Origin: Niabella beijingensis
GTDB taxonomy: Bacteria > Bacteroidota > Bacteroidia > Chitinophagales > Chitinophagaceae
NCBI RefSeq assembly: GCF_020034665.1
Contig: NZ_JAIQDI010000002.1
Coordinates: forward strand, 1,116,001-1,180,000
DNA: 64,000 nt
Direction of reading: 5' to 3'
Shown: positions 45,697-54,616 of the stretch, piece after piece
How the letters are laid out: every line of letters starts with the position of its first letter
Numbering within the stretch: the first letter of the stretch is position 1
The notes under the pieces: generated by a model
Told to the model about the DNA's origin: nothing
What the model saw: the letters and a program-made list of their open reading frames with translations, nothing else
Database searches by the model: none
Position numbers and translations under genes: made by a program

Positions 45697-46623
45697 TTAT
45701 TTAGAACAAAAACCGGAAAATCCCAATGCATCCACATCCTTCCGGAAGGCTTCAAATGAGGCGGCACTCATATTCTTTACGGGTAACCGGAATTCACCAC
45801 AGTCCAGCCCTGCCAGTTTCATATAGGCTTTGCCGGTGGCAATCCCTCCGTATTTGCCCAGCAGCCGGATCATATCTATGGCTTTCTGTTGCAGCTCCCT
45901 GGCTTTGTCCAGTGCCCCGTTTTTAAAGGCGGCTATCAGATCGTGGTAGAGCGGCGCGGCATAATTATAGGTACTGCCCACGGCACCAGAGCTTCCCAGG
46001 GCCAGTGCCGGAAGCATATTTTCATCTCTTCCCCAAAGCATATCATACCGCCCGTTCTCAACATACATACAGGAAAGAAAGTCCATAAAATCTTCGTGGG
46101 TGTATTTGATGCCGGCAAAGTTGGGGATGGAGCCGTTCACGGCAAGCAGCAGATCATACATCGGTATATTACAACCTGTCAACACAGGAATATGATAGTA
46201 ATAAAATGCAGTTGCCGGTGCGGCCGCGGCTACCCTTCTACAGCAGGCCGCCAGGGCCGCTGCATCGGCCGGTTTGAAATAGAAGGGTGCGGTGAATGAA
46301 ACGGCATAGAGGCCCAGCTGCTGGGTATATGCGGCCATTTCCTCACAATCATTGAGAGCAGTGCCGCCTACCAGCGTGATCACTTTGAATGCCGCATCGT
46401 TCCTGGTGGCGTTGGCCCAGGCCTGCATGACCTGTTTTTTTTCTTCAACACTTTGAGAGGCACCCTCGCCGGTAGAGCCATTGATAAAGGCCCCGGAGAC
46501 ACCATTGTTTTTGAGAAACCGGTAATACGCGGGCACCAGTTCCAGGTTTAGTTCGCCCGATGCCTTCATCGGTGTAAACGGGGCCGCTATCAGCCCCGTA
46601 AGTTTTTCGTATGAATGATTCAT
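45697..46623 (-). CDS. nanA: N-acetylneuraminate lyase
   Basis: A 308-residue cytosolic class I aldolase of the DHDPS/NAL family. The carboxylate-binding 'NGSTGEG' (49-55), Tyr143 in 'YYYHIPVLTG' and the Schiff-base Lys173 in 'GIKYTHED' are all in place, and the full GSTGE form is typical of true lyases. It splits N-acetylneuraminate to ManNAc and pyruvate. The gene is third in the operon, 26 bp after the SusD gene and 18 bp before the mutarotase gene. Compare the second family member at 54747, whose tyrosine loop differs. Confidence 0.93.
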   Translation of the reverse strand: MNHSYEKLTGLIAAPFTPMKASGELNLELVPAYYRFLKNNGVSGAFINGSTGEGASQSVEEKKQVMQAWANATRNDAAFKVITLVGGTALNDCEEMAAYTQQLGLYAVSFTAPFYFKPADAAALAACCRRVAAAAPATAFYYYHIPVLTGCNIPMYDLLLAVNGSIPNFAGIKYTHEDFMDFLSCMYVENGRYDMLWGRDENMLPALALGSSGAVGSTYNYAAPLYHDLIAAFKNGALDKARELQQKAIDMIRLLGKYGGIATGKAYMKLAGLDCGEFRLPVKNMSAASFEAFRKDVDALGFSGFCSK

Positions 46624-46649
46624 TTGTTTGGTAAGATAGGTTTATTCTT

Positions 46650-48182
46650 CTAATATTGGCTGTAGCCGGGAGTCTGTGTCAGGAGCCGGTTGTTGGTCAG
46701 GGTGTTCCTGTCTACAGGCCAGAGTAATTTATAAGATTCGGTGGACGCTATGTTGGTGTACGCATAAACATATGCATCCCCCATTCTTCTGAGGTCGTAC
46801 CATCTTTTGCCCTCCAGGATAAACTCATAGAAGCGCTCCTGAAGAATGGACTCCCGGGGATCGGCATCAACCGGTTGATTGGGATAGCCGGTCGTACCTG
46901 CATTATAGTTGGCACCAAAGGCCCTGCTTCTTACCGTATTGATTTCAGTAGCCGGGTTTTCCCCCAGTGCCACCTTGGCTTCAGCCAGCAAGAGCAGCAG
47001 ATCCGCATAACGATAAATGGGGAAATCATTGGTGAACTGGCGGACCCCTGCATTTTGTTCGCCCTGGTATTTGTTGGCGAATGCTCCGGCCAGCTGATAA
47101 ACGCCTCCCACTAAATTATAGCCCCCCTGTATGCTGGCCCATTTCCTGGAGTCCTGGTTGCTGAATGCCCGGTAGGCCGCCATTTTGGTAGGCGCCCGGA
47201 GAAGGCCGCCCCAATTGTCCGTGGTTACATTGAATTTCCGGTTCCCCAGTGAGTCATAAAAATTGGCCAGCAGACCTGATTGCGGAAAGAAGGTGTTGGC
47301 AAAAGGAAGCTGTGCTTCATCCAGTTTATTTTTTAAGGCAAAAATGATCTCACTGTTTGCCTTATTGGAAGAGGCAAATACGTTTGCATAATTGGGGAGT
47401 AACGCCAGTGCGGGGATATTTGTCTGGATCTCTGAAAGTGCGTTTTTTGCGGTGGTGGCATCGGTAGTTCCGCCTCCGCGATGGCTGGTCCATAAATAGA
47501 CTTCTGCTTTTAACATCAGGGTGGCAGCCTTAGACCAGAGCCCTTTATCATTTTTGAAGGAGTAATCTGTTCCGTAACTGGATAACGAACTTTCAATGTC
47601 GGATTTGATCAACGCCATTACAGAATCCTCGCCGGAGGCTGCTTTCGCAAGCTCGGAGATATTTATATTCACGGTGGGCTCCGTTTGAATGATTACCTTG
47701 CCCCAGGAGCGCAGCAGATGGAAGTAATAAAAGGCCCTCATGCCGTAGGCGATCCCCAGGTAGTATTGCTTTGTGGCCGGAACCATAGAAGGAACGGTTT
47801 CGATCTTACTGATCAAAAGATTGATCTGATTGATATTAAAATAGAAGTTGCCATATCCCGAAACACCGGGGTTGTCCAGGTCCAGGTTATTGGTCCAGAG
47901 CCGCTCCAGGCCCTGGGAGGATTCGCCGGTAAAAGATGCTCCGGAGCCGGGGTCCGTTCCAAATATATCCGCTCTCATTTCACCCAATGTAACCAGCTGG
48001 GTGGTGGTGGCGCGCAGATTGATATGAATGCCGGAAACGAATACATCCACCTGGTCGGGCGATTTCCAGAAGCTGGCGTCACTATAGGAACTTACGGGCG
48101 ACAACTCCAGTTTTTTATTGCATGCGTTGAAAGCAATCAGCACAAAACAGGCACCTATTACAGATAAAATATTTTTTTTCAT
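46650..48182 (-). CDS. nanU: SusD-like sialic acid-binding lipoprotein (NanU type)
   Basis: A 510-residue lipoprotein. ATG 48182 opens 'MKKNILSVIGACFVLIAFNAC' (Cys21); a TTG two codons upstream is less likely. SusD features are 'GIAYGMRAFYYFHLLRSWGKV' (in part), 'FPIYRYADLLLLLAEAKVALG' (in part) and 'LQERFYEFILEGKRWYDLRRMG' (in part). In Tannerella and Bacteroides the SusD next to NanO binds free or terminal sialic acid with high affinity, and operon position gives this one the same role. It lies 27 bp after the SusC gene and 26 bp before nanA. Confidence 0.87.
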   Translation of the reverse strand: MKKNILSVIGACFVLIAFNACNKKLELSPVSSYSDASFWKSPDQVDVFVSGIHINLRATTTQLVTLGEMRADIFGTDPGSGASFTGESSQGLERLWTNNLDLDNPGVSGYGNFYFNINQINLLISKIETVPSMVPATKQYYLGIAYGMRAFYYFHLLRSWGKVIIQTEPTVNINISELAKAASGEDSVMALIKSDIESSLSSYGTDYSFKNDKGLWSKAATLMLKAEVYLWTSHRGGGTTDATTAKNALSEIQTNIPALALLPNYANVFASSNKANSEIIFALKNKLDEAQLPFANTFFPQSGLLANFYDSLGNRKFNVTTDNWGGLLRAPTKMAAYRAFSNQDSRKWASIQGGYNLVGGVYQLAGAFANKYQGEQNAGVRQFTNDFPIYRYADLLLLLAEAKVALGENPATEINTVRSRAFGANYNAGTTGYPNQPVDADPRESILQERFYEFILEGKRWYDLRRMGDAYVYAYTNIASTESYKLLWPVDRNTLTNNRLLTQTPGYSQY

Positions 48183-48209
48183 ATTCAAAAGATTAAATAG
48201 CCGCTTTAT

Positions 48210-51200
48210 TTAAAATGTTAACTGAATACCAAATGCATAAGATTTGGGAGTGGGGTAGGTACCAGTGTATACACCCGTGATCGTATTTGTTCCGGGGGTA
48301 ACCGGGGGTTCGGGTGATGGTCCTGTGAATTTTGTAAAGTAAACAAGATTGTTCCCTGATAAAAATACCCGGGCACCGGTGAAAAAATGTGTTTTGGATA
48401 ATAAGGCCCTGTCAAAATCATAAGAGAGCGTGATCTCTCTTAATGCCAGGTAATCCCCTTTTTCATAAAACCGGGAGTTGTTGCTGTTCAATGCTACGTT
48501 GGCATTGTTGCTTCTTGTATAGTTCTTCTTTCCGGTCGGAGCAGCCACCTGGTCGGCATAATATACTTTTGGAATGTCTGTTTCTGTGTTTGTGGGTGAC
48601 CATGCCTGTTTTTGCAGATCGAAATAATTGAACGTTCCCTGGTAATTTCCAAGGGTACGTGCCACCAGATCATTATAGATCGTATGTCCCAGCGCAAATT
48701 CAAATCTGCCATAAACAGAAAATCCTTTGAAGTTGGCGGATGCCCAGAAGCCGCCTGTCCATTTCGGATAAATATTTCCGACGCGTACCTGGTCACGGGA
48801 GTCGATGGTATCATTCCTGTCAATATCCATCCAGTTCACATCGCCGGGTGTGATTTTGCCGGTGCCGTAGTTAACACCCGGTCCGCTGATGCCGGCGATC
48901 AGGTCTTTCCTGTTATTGGCCACCTGCGCGATCTCCGCTTCATCCTTAAAGATGGAAACCTGTTTAAAGGCATAGATCTCTCCCAGGGTACCACCTTCCT
49001 GGTAGCCGCCCACCCAGATCACCTGTTGTGATGTCGGGTCATACACCTGCATGCCTCCCTGGCGGTTGTTGGCATTGCCATTGTAAGGTAATTTTGTGAT
49101 CTTGTTTTTTACAAATGATGCGTTGGCACCTACATCTACTTTCAATCCGCCGGGGCGGTTCACTATATTGGCAGTAACCGAAATCTCATATCCCTTGTTC
49201 TGGAATTCACCCAGGTTGGTTCTGAAACTGTTAAAGCCGGTATAATTGGGCAGGTCCAGCTGTGTCAGCAGGTCGCTTGTGTTCCGTACATAATAGTCAA
49301 ATAAGACATTGACCCTGTTTTTAAAAAGACCCAGGTCAAACCCAACATCCGTGGTCTTGCTTTTTTCCCAGCGAAGATTGCTGTTTACCAGTCCGGTGTA
49401 AGAGAACCCCGCATTGCCGTTGTACAATCCCTGGGAGCTGTAAACACCCTGTACCTCGTACCTGCCCAGACCGGCAACATTTCCGTTGACGCCATAACTG
49501 AAGCGGGGCTTGAATGTGGAGATGACATTGGAGATGCCGCTGTTCGCAAAGAAGGATTCATTATGAACATTCCATCCGGCAGACATACCGGGGAAAAAAC
49601 CGAACTGATGGTCTGCTGCAAGACTGGAAACCCCGTCCTGGCGAAAAACCAGTTGCAACAGGTACCGGTTGTCAAAGTCATAATTCAGGCGGCCGAAAGC
49701 GGAAATGATCCGGTATTCGGAGCGGTTGGTATAATTGGCGCCGGCTGCAAAAGCGGTGGCCGCATTTACCGTTGTTATATCATCTGTAGGTGATTTTGTT
49801 CCCGAAACCTGCATATCAAAATTCCGGATCCCGTAGTATTCCGCGGCCAGCATGGGATTGATGGTATGCTTTCCAAAGCTCTTGGTATAGTTGAGCAGGG
49901 CATTGTATTGTTGCTGAAAATAACGGGTTTGAGTGGCGTAGGAGGGCCGGGCCGTGCTGCTGTATGTTGGCTGGGGAAGAAAAATGTTTGCGTACGTTTG
50001 GGTGGCTTTGGTAAACCCTTCGTTTAATGACTGGTATAAATACCCGGATCCGCTTACTTTCAGGTAAAGGTCTTTGATGATATCCCACTTTACCGAAGCA
50101 TTGGCGGTGATGCGGGTCACTTCATTGCTGCGGATGTTTTTTTCCAGCCAGTAAAGCGGATTTCCGTCAGACGCGCTGTTGCCGGGATTCGGCAATGTTT
50201 TGGCACTGTCGATCCAGGGGTTGAAGGTAGGCCAGATGGCCATACTTCTGTAGAGAGTGTTTACATCACCCGCAATAGCGCCGTACTGGGACGATGTTGA
50301 AAAAGTAGACCCCGCTGTGACCTCCAGGTTGGGTTTGATCTTGTAAGAGCCGTTCAGATCCAGCGAATATCTTTTATAATCCGATCCGACGATGATGCCG
50401 TCTTCATTGTAATAATCGAAGGCCGCAAAGAATTTGCCGCGGTCATTTCCGCCCATAACATTGATGTAATGGTCGTTGGTGTGCGTATTGCGGAAAACAA
50501 TGTCTTCTATTTCGCCTGAATGATCTTTAAAGATAATGGTGCCTCCGTAAGGATCTCCCACGGTATCCCAGCCCCTGCTGAGCAGATAGGCAGTGCCGGA
50601 ATTATACTGGCGTATGTCGAAGGACGAGAGATTGGCGCTGTCGGTAAACAGCCCGTAGCCCCTGCTTTGATTGGTTTGTGTCAAGGTCCTGCCGGAGTTC
50701 AGGTTGCCGAGCCTGTTATAATAAATAAAATCTTTTGCATTCATATAATTGTACAGGTCGCGGCGTTTGTTGTATCCCCCGGTATATTTGTAAGTAACCT
50801 CTGCTTTGCCCTGTTTGCCCTGTTTGGTGGTAACCAGGATAACCCCATTATTTGCCCGTGCTCCATAAATGGCTGTTGCGGCGGCATCTTTCAGTAATTC
50901 TATGGATTCGATATTCTGGGCCGGGATGTCATTGTAATCGCGGATCACACCATCCACTACCACTAAAGGGCTGCCCGGGCTGTTAATGGATGCACCGCCT
51001 CTCAGCATCACCATCGGTGTTGCGCCCGGCTGACCGGTAGCATTCACCACCTGCAGCCCGGGAACGGTTCCCTGAAGTGCGCTGGCTACGTTTGAACGGG
51101 GTGCTGTTTGCAGTACTTTATTATCCAGTTTGGAAATGGCGCTGGTAACATTCCTCCTGCTTTGTGTACCGTAACCTACCACTACCACTTCATCCATTTT

Positions 51201-51509
51201 CGATGCAGCCCCGGCGCTTAGTTTAATAACGGGAGGGATAGCTCCGGAAACGCGCCATTCCGTGGAGGCATAGCCGGCATAACTTATTTCCAGGATCTGA
51301 TCCTGATCTGCAGCGATCTCAAAGTCGCCTTCTGCATTGGTGAGGGCGGTGCGGGCCGTTCCTTTAAGAGAAATGGTTGCTCCTTCCAGGGGGGCATCGT
51401 TGGTTTCATCTACAACTTTTCCTTTTACAGTGCGGGATTGCGCAAAGGCACTGGTAACAGTAAACGTAATTAAAAACAATAAAATTGTCTTCTGGCAAAC
51501 ACTACGCAT
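48210..51509 (-). CDS. nanO: SusC-like sialic acid TonB-dependent transporter (NanO type)
   Basis: A 1099-residue outer-membrane receptor, first gene of the nan operon. After the signal 'ILLFLITFTVTSAFAQ' come a carboxypeptidase-regulatory-like domain ('VKGKVVDETNDAPLEGATI'), a canonical TonB-box segment 'MDEVVVVGYGTQSRRN', the plug ('PLVVVDGVIRDYNDI', 'YGARANNGVILVTTKQG') and a barrel containing 'PGDVNWMDIDRNDTIDSRD'. The sialic acid assignment rests on the eight sialic acid genes that follow. Its promoter and a 19-bp palindromic operator are visible just upstream (51534-51581). Confidence 0.88.
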   Translation of the reverse strand: MRSVCQKTILLFLITFTVTSAFAQSRTVKGKVVDETNDAPLEGATISLKGTARTALTNAEGDFEIAADQDQILEISYAGYASTEWRVSGAIPPVIKLSAGAASKMDEVVVVGYGTQSRRNVTSAISKLDNKVLQTAPRSNVASALQGTVPGLQVVNATGQPGATPMVMLRGGASINSPGSPLVVVDGVIRDYNDIPAQNIESIELLKDAAATAIYGARANNGVILVTTKQGKQGKAEVTYKYTGGYNKRRDLYNYMNAKDFIYYNRLGNLNSGRTLTQTNQSRGYGLFTDSANLSSFDIRQYNSGTAYLLSRGWDTVGDPYGGTIIFKDHSGEIEDIVFRNTHTNDHYINVMGGNDRGKFFAAFDYYNEDGIIVGSDYKRYSLDLNGSYKIKPNLEVTAGSTFSTSSQYGAIAGDVNTLYRSMAIWPTFNPWIDSAKTLPNPGNSASDGNPLYWLEKNIRSNEVTRITANASVKWDIIKDLYLKVSGSGYLYQSLNEGFTKATQTYANIFLPQPTYSSTARPSYATQTRYFQQQYNALLNYTKSFGKHTINPMLAAEYYGIRNFDMQVSGTKSPTDDITTVNAATAFAAGANYTNRSEYRIISAFGRLNYDFDNRYLLQLVFRQDGVSSLAADHQFGFFPGMSAGWNVHNESFFANSGISNVISTFKPRFSYGVNGNVAGLGRYEVQGVYSSQGLYNGNAGFSYTGLVNSNLRWEKSKTTDVGFDLGLFKNRVNVLFDYYVRNTSDLLTQLDLPNYTGFNSFRTNLGEFQNKGYEISVTANIVNRPGGLKVDVGANASFVKNKITKLPYNGNANNRQGGMQVYDPTSQQVIWVGGYQEGGTLGEIYAFKQVSIFKDEAEIAQVANNRKDLIAGISGPGVNYGTGKITPGDVNWMDIDRNDTIDSRDQVRVGNIYPKWTGGFWASANFKGFSVYGRFEFALGHTIYNDLVARTLGNYQGTFNYFDLQKQAWSPTNTETDIPKVYYADQVAAPTGKKNYTRSNNANVALNSNNSRFYEKGDYLALREITLSYDFDRALLSKTHFFTGARVFLSGNNLVYFTKFTGPSPEPPVTPGTNTITGVYTGTYPTPKSYAFGIQLTF

Positions 51510-51533
51510 AGATGGTTTAAATTTTTATTTTAG

Positions 51534-51552
51534 TATTATGTAAGACATAATA
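51534..51552. promoter_or_regulatory. GntR-type operator at the nanO promoter
   Basis: A perfect inverted repeat, TATTATGT-AAG-ACATAATA: 8-bp arms around 3 bases. It fits the FadR-subfamily half-site pattern (GT-N3-AC in the centre) and touches the nanO -7 box, covering the expected transcription start. Two more ATGT-N3-ACAT sites lie at the second regulator (54561 and 54617). Confidence 0.75.
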
Positions 51553-51581
51553 AAATTAATGCTTATTTTTAAACCGCCAAA
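51551..51581 (-). promoter_or_regulatory. nanO promoter
   Basis: On the minus strand TTTG (51578-51581) is followed after 19 bp by TAATTTTA (51551-51558), close to the Bacteroidota consensus TTTG / TAnnTTTG. The start codon is about 40 bp downstream, and the operator sits between. Confidence 0.65.
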
Positions 51582-51592
51582 TTTTTTTAGAT

Positions 51593-51622
51593 TTTGTTTT
51601 TGTCGTCAAGAGTATAATTTTG
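51593..51622 (+). promoter_or_regulatory. Promoter of the first GntR regulator
   Basis: TTTG at 51593-51596 and TAATTTTG at 51615-51622, 18 bp apart, match the Bacteroidota consensus exactly. The start would fall near 51629, leaving a very short leader before the GTG at 51642, which supports that start codon. Confidence 0.65.
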
Positions 51623-51641
51623 CTAATTCAAATAAGTATCT

Positions 51642-52334
51642 GTGGATAACGTTTTTAAATCAATTGAAAATTACAGCCTGGTAGACCGGGTGGAAGCCAA
51701 TATTATCGATTTGCTGCATCACCGGAAATTAAAAGTAGGAGACAGTATCCCCAAGGAGCTGGACTTAGCCACCAGTCTGGGTGTCAGCCGTACCGTGATC
51801 CGTGAGGCATTGATGCGCCTTCGGATAATGGGGCTGATCGATACAAGAAAGAAAAAAGGAGCGGTGATCACGAGTCCTGATATATTCAGCAACCTTGCCA
51901 AGAGCCTGAATCCTTATGTATTAAGTGATGATACGTTGAAAGAAGTCTTTGAGATCCGGCTGGTACTGGAGATTGGTATGGCCGATCTGTTGTTCCGGAG
52001 GGTAACGGAGGATGATATCAAAGACCTGAAGCAGATTGTTAAGAACGAGCCTTCATCCACCAAAAGCTTTATGTTTAATGCATCGTATGAGATCGCATTT
52101 CATGGAAAGCTTTATGATATTTCCCAGAACGATACCCTGAAACGTTTTCAAAACCTGTTGCTTCCGGTTTTTGATTACGTACAGAAAAGTTCCCTGGTGA
52201 ATCAGAATGTAAGTCCCAAGAAATTCGTTTCCCATAAACAACTGATTTCAATTCTGGAAAAAGGCACGCCAGAGGAATTCCGGAACGGGATGCGCAGTCA
52301 CCTGGAAAATCATTTTAACCGGCTTATAGATTAG
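51642..52334 (+). CDS. GntR-family regulator, FCD domain (NanR-like)
   Basis: A 230-residue cytosolic transcription factor starting at GTG 51642. No ATG precedes the DNA-binding domain, and the promoter position agrees. The winged helix spans about 10-75 with the recognition helix in 'LGVSRTVIREALMRLRIMG'. The FCD effector domain (about 95-225) shows the metal-site histidines in 'IAFHGKLYD', 'SHKQLISIL' and 'MRSHLENHF'. E. coli NanR is of the same subfamily, so control of the nan operon by a sialic acid-pathway ligand is likely. It is divergent from nanO, with a palindromic operator between them. A clear paralogue is encoded at 53798. Confidence 0.9.
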   Translation: MDNVFKSIENYSLVDRVEANIIDLLHHRKLKVGDSIPKELDLATSLGVSRTVIREALMRLRIMGLIDTRKKKGAVITSPDIFSNLAKSLNPYVLSDDTLKEVFEIRLVLEIGMADLLFRRVTEDDIKDLKQIVKNEPSSTKSFMFNASYEIAFHGKLYDISQNDTLKRFQNLLLPVFDYVQKSSLVNQNVSPKKFVSHKQLISILEKGTPEEFRNGMRSHLENHFNRLID

Positions 52335-52378
52335 GTCCGTTCCGGTCTGCGGGATATTTCCGGGTAAAACAGCGGGTG

Positions 52379-52420
52379 CCGGAGGAGAGTTCCTGAACGC
52401 AATACGAGCCTCCGGTTTTT
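52379..52420 (+). terminator. Terminator after the first GntR gene
   Basis: CCGGAGG (52379-52385) pairs perfectly with CCTCCGG (52409-52415), directly followed by TTTTT (52416-52420). The loop is long (23 bases). It sits 44 bp after the stop, between convergent genes. Confidence 0.6.
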
Positions 52421-52454
52421 AGCGGATTTGTGTTGTCCTTTTTAGGTATAACAT

Positions 52455-53645
52455 TCATCTCCCAAAGGGCGCCTTTTCCTGGTTGATAAAGTCCGACTCG
52501 TTAATACTGATTTTTAGTCCTCCCTGCATGGTGGTGATCCAAAGGAGACCCGGCGCTGGTTCTACAACGAACGGGTAGGCAATCCAGGATGCCATTTTAT
52601 CCTGATTGGGGTATTGCAGGTTTTTTGCAATGATCCGGGGGGCGGTCCAGCTTTTCCCGTCATCATCCGAAAAGCATATCGATAATTCCTCCCGGTGATT
52701 GACCACCGCTGCTTCGCTAAACCGGCTTCCGCTGCCTCCCCGCATCGGGTAGGTATTTTTGCCGGCGGGGAATCTTCTGTTCCATAAAAGCACCAGCCGC
52801 CCGCTGGCCAGGCGTTTTACCAGTGGCGGAGCGGAACTGGCATCAATTGTAGTGGTTCCGATATCGGTCCAGTTCAGTCCTTCATCTGTTGAATATGCCT
52901 GCCATAAGCAACCCTAGTTGGTGCGGATGAGCTGCCAGAGCCGGCCGTCTTTTAGCTGAACGATGCAGGATTCCGTAACACCGCTGTGATCACCTTTCCC
53001 GCCCAGGTCGATAATATTGGAGCGCACCCAATCCTTCCCATCATTAAATGACGTATAGGTCAGTACCGTATGATGACAGGGATTATGACGCATCATCATG
53101 GTGGTGAATACAATATTACCGCTTTGCGTTTCTATGATGGAACGATTAGCACCTGTCCATGCGTTGTGTAGTTTTTGCGGCGTTTCCTAGGTGTTCCCTC
53201 CGTCCATACTCCGGGTTACATAGGTCGGTAAAATAGCTTCATCAAAATCAAATGCAACACTATCCCATACTAAACGTGATGCTTCCCGTAAATTACTGAA
53301 GGCCAGGATCAGGATGCCGCGGCGGGTCTCCAGTAGAACATGCTCCCCACCGATCTTAAAATCTGAAGGCGTGGTGAAGATGGCCGCATGCTTCCATGTT
53401 TTCCCTTTATCAGCACTTGTCAAACAGAAATTACTGTCGACTGTTAACAGGTCCCCGTTGCGTAGTTGAATATAGGGACCTGCATTCGGGAGGTTTTTCA
53501 AGGGGTGGGCTCCGGGGGGCACCCAGGTATCGTTTTCAATAATGCTGCCGGTATTTTTGTCGAACACGGCTGGTAGTTGTCCGGCCGACCGGAATGGAAT
53601 CCACAGGCATAAGAATATGAAAGGGAGCAATCGTATATCTTTCAT
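52455..53645 (-). pseudogene. Sialidase-like (BNR propeller) gene with two in-frame TAG codons
   Basis: One continuous frame of 396 codons on the minus strand is broken only by TAG at 53187-53189 and TAG at 52914-52916; there is no frameshift. It starts with an intact signal peptide ('MKDIRLLPFIFLCLWIPFRSAGQ') and carries Asp-boxes (SADKGKTW, SDDDGKSW, STDEGLNW) to the end. The first TAG falls at the Trp position of an Asp-box ('SMDGGNT-stop-ETP'), the second after 'LWQLIRTN' before 'GCLWQAY', a place that often holds Trp or another hydrophobic residue. Other Trp codons in the gene are normal TGG. It lacks the RIP motif of GH33, so its original activity may not be sialidase. It lies downstream of the second GntR gene. 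Recent inactivation by nonsense mutation is the simplest reading. Confidence 0.8.
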
Positions 53646-53797
53646 TGTTTCCGGGCTTTAATTCATTTTTAAGGATATCGTATCAGGAAGGTGAATGGCC
53701 CTGCGTATTTTAAAAATCAGCGATAGTCATTATTTTTAAAACAGATGGAGCAACACCTTCCGAAGTACGCACGCTGATAACGGTGAGGGCGCGGCTG

Positions 53798-54508
53798 TTA
53801 AGAACTTACTTTTTTGAAGTACACCAGCAAATGCTGCCGCATTTGTCGTCTGAATTGTTCCAGGGTTCCCTTCTTCAATGTTTTAAGCAGGTCCTGATGG
53901 GTAACCGGTTTCTTCTCGCCTGCCAGGTTACTGGGATAGGGCATCGAAGCATCTTTCAGCTTTAAATAAACATGGTCAAAAATGGGCAATAATATTTTTT
54001 GAAAACGCGATATCGTATCATTGCCCGAAAGCCGGTATAATGCAGAGTGAAATTCAATATCACATTTCAGGATCTCAATTTTTGATGTAGCTTTTTTCTC
54101 TTTTTCGATAATGGCTTCCAGCTGTTTGAAATCTGCATTACGCCGCCGCTGGAATAACAGGTCTCCCAGTCCCACTTCAATAACCAGCCGCATTTCAAAC
54201 AGCTCGTTCAGTGTTTCGTCGTCCAGCAGCTGCGGATCCAGTACCCGCTCCATGTTGACGAACAGGTCGGGCTTGGCAATGATCATCCCCCGGTTCTTTC
54301 GCGATTCGATGATCCCCAGTGTTCGGAACCGGGAGAGCGCTTCGCGGATAGCGGTCCGGCTTACCCCCATTGCTTTTGCCAGTTCGATTTCTTTCGGGAG
54401 CGCATCCCCGGGTTGATAATTTTCGGCTCTCAGAAACTCCTGCAAACTCATTTCGATCTTGTCTACCTGTGTCAGATTTTCTACCGGTTTCAATTTATTC
54501 AGCGACAT
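53798..54508 (-). CDS. GntR-family regulator, FCD domain (second paralogue)
   Basis: A 236-residue regulator. ATG 54508 ('MSLNKLKPVENLTQVDKIE') is chosen; the frame runs 21 codons further upstream, but that part is hydrophobic and overlaps operator DNA. The winged helix (about 12-80) has the recognition helix 'MGVSRTAIREALSRFRTLG', nearly identical to that of the regulator at 51642 ('LGVSRTVIREALMRLRIMG'). FCD histidines lie in 'IEFHSALY', 'THQDLLKTL' and 'MRQHLLVYF'. It is divergent from the rightward catabolic operon at 54747 and upstream of the interrupted sialidase-like gene. Two ATGT-N3-ACAT sites in 54561-54635 suggest it controls both directions, including itself. Confidence 0.9.
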   Translation of the reverse strand: MSLNKLKPVENLTQVDKIEMSLQEFLRAENYQPGDALPKEIELAKAMGVSRTAIREALSRFRTLGIIESRKNRGMIIAKPDLFVNMERVLDPQLLDDETLNELFEMRLVIEVGLGDLLFQRRRNADFKQLEAIIEKEKKATSKIEILKCDIEFHSALYRLSGNDTISRFQKILLPIFDHVYLKLKDASMPYPSNLAGEKKPVTHQDLLKTLKKGTLEQFRRQMRQHLLVYFKKVSS

Positions 54509-54528
54509 GGCACTTCCTTTTTTTGCGG

Positions 54529-54559
54529 CAAATATAAAAAAGAAACAGGGAATAATAAA
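54529..54559 (-). promoter_or_regulatory. Promoter of the second GntR gene
   Basis: On the minus strand TTTA (54556-54559), 19 bp, then TATATTTG (54529-54536): a perfect -7 box and one mismatch in the -33 box. The start codon is about 20 bp further on, again a very short leader. The arms of the operator at 54561 overlap the -33 box. Confidence 0.6.
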
Positions 54560-54560
54560 T

Positions 54561-54571
54561 ATGTCAGACAT
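54561..54571. promoter_or_regulatory. GntR-type operator, upstream of gntR(2)
   Basis: ATGT-CAG-ACAT, an 11-bp core with further partly paired A/T arms on both sides. It lies against the -33 box of the regulator's own promoter, a position that suits autorepression. Confidence 0.6.
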
Positions 54572-54583
54572 TTTAAAAATTTA

Positions 54584-54615
54584 TTTGGGCGATTCGGACG
54601 GGAACAGTAAGTTTG
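54584..54615 (+). promoter_or_regulatory. Promoter of the rightward catabolic operon
   Basis: TTTG (54584-54587), 20 bp, then TAAGTTTG (54608-54615), both exact matches to the Bacteroidota consensus. The start near 54622 would leave a leader of roughly 125 bases before the ATG at 54747, in which I see no riboswitch-like structure. Confidence 0.6.
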
Positions 54616-54616
54616 T

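Noticed and set aside
52914..53189. TAG codons read as a sense codon (recoding or reassigned stop)
   Set aside because: TAG ends several normal genes here (for example at 1910-1912, 2346-2348 and 7885-7887), and Trp is coded by TGG throughout, so code reassignment is not supported.
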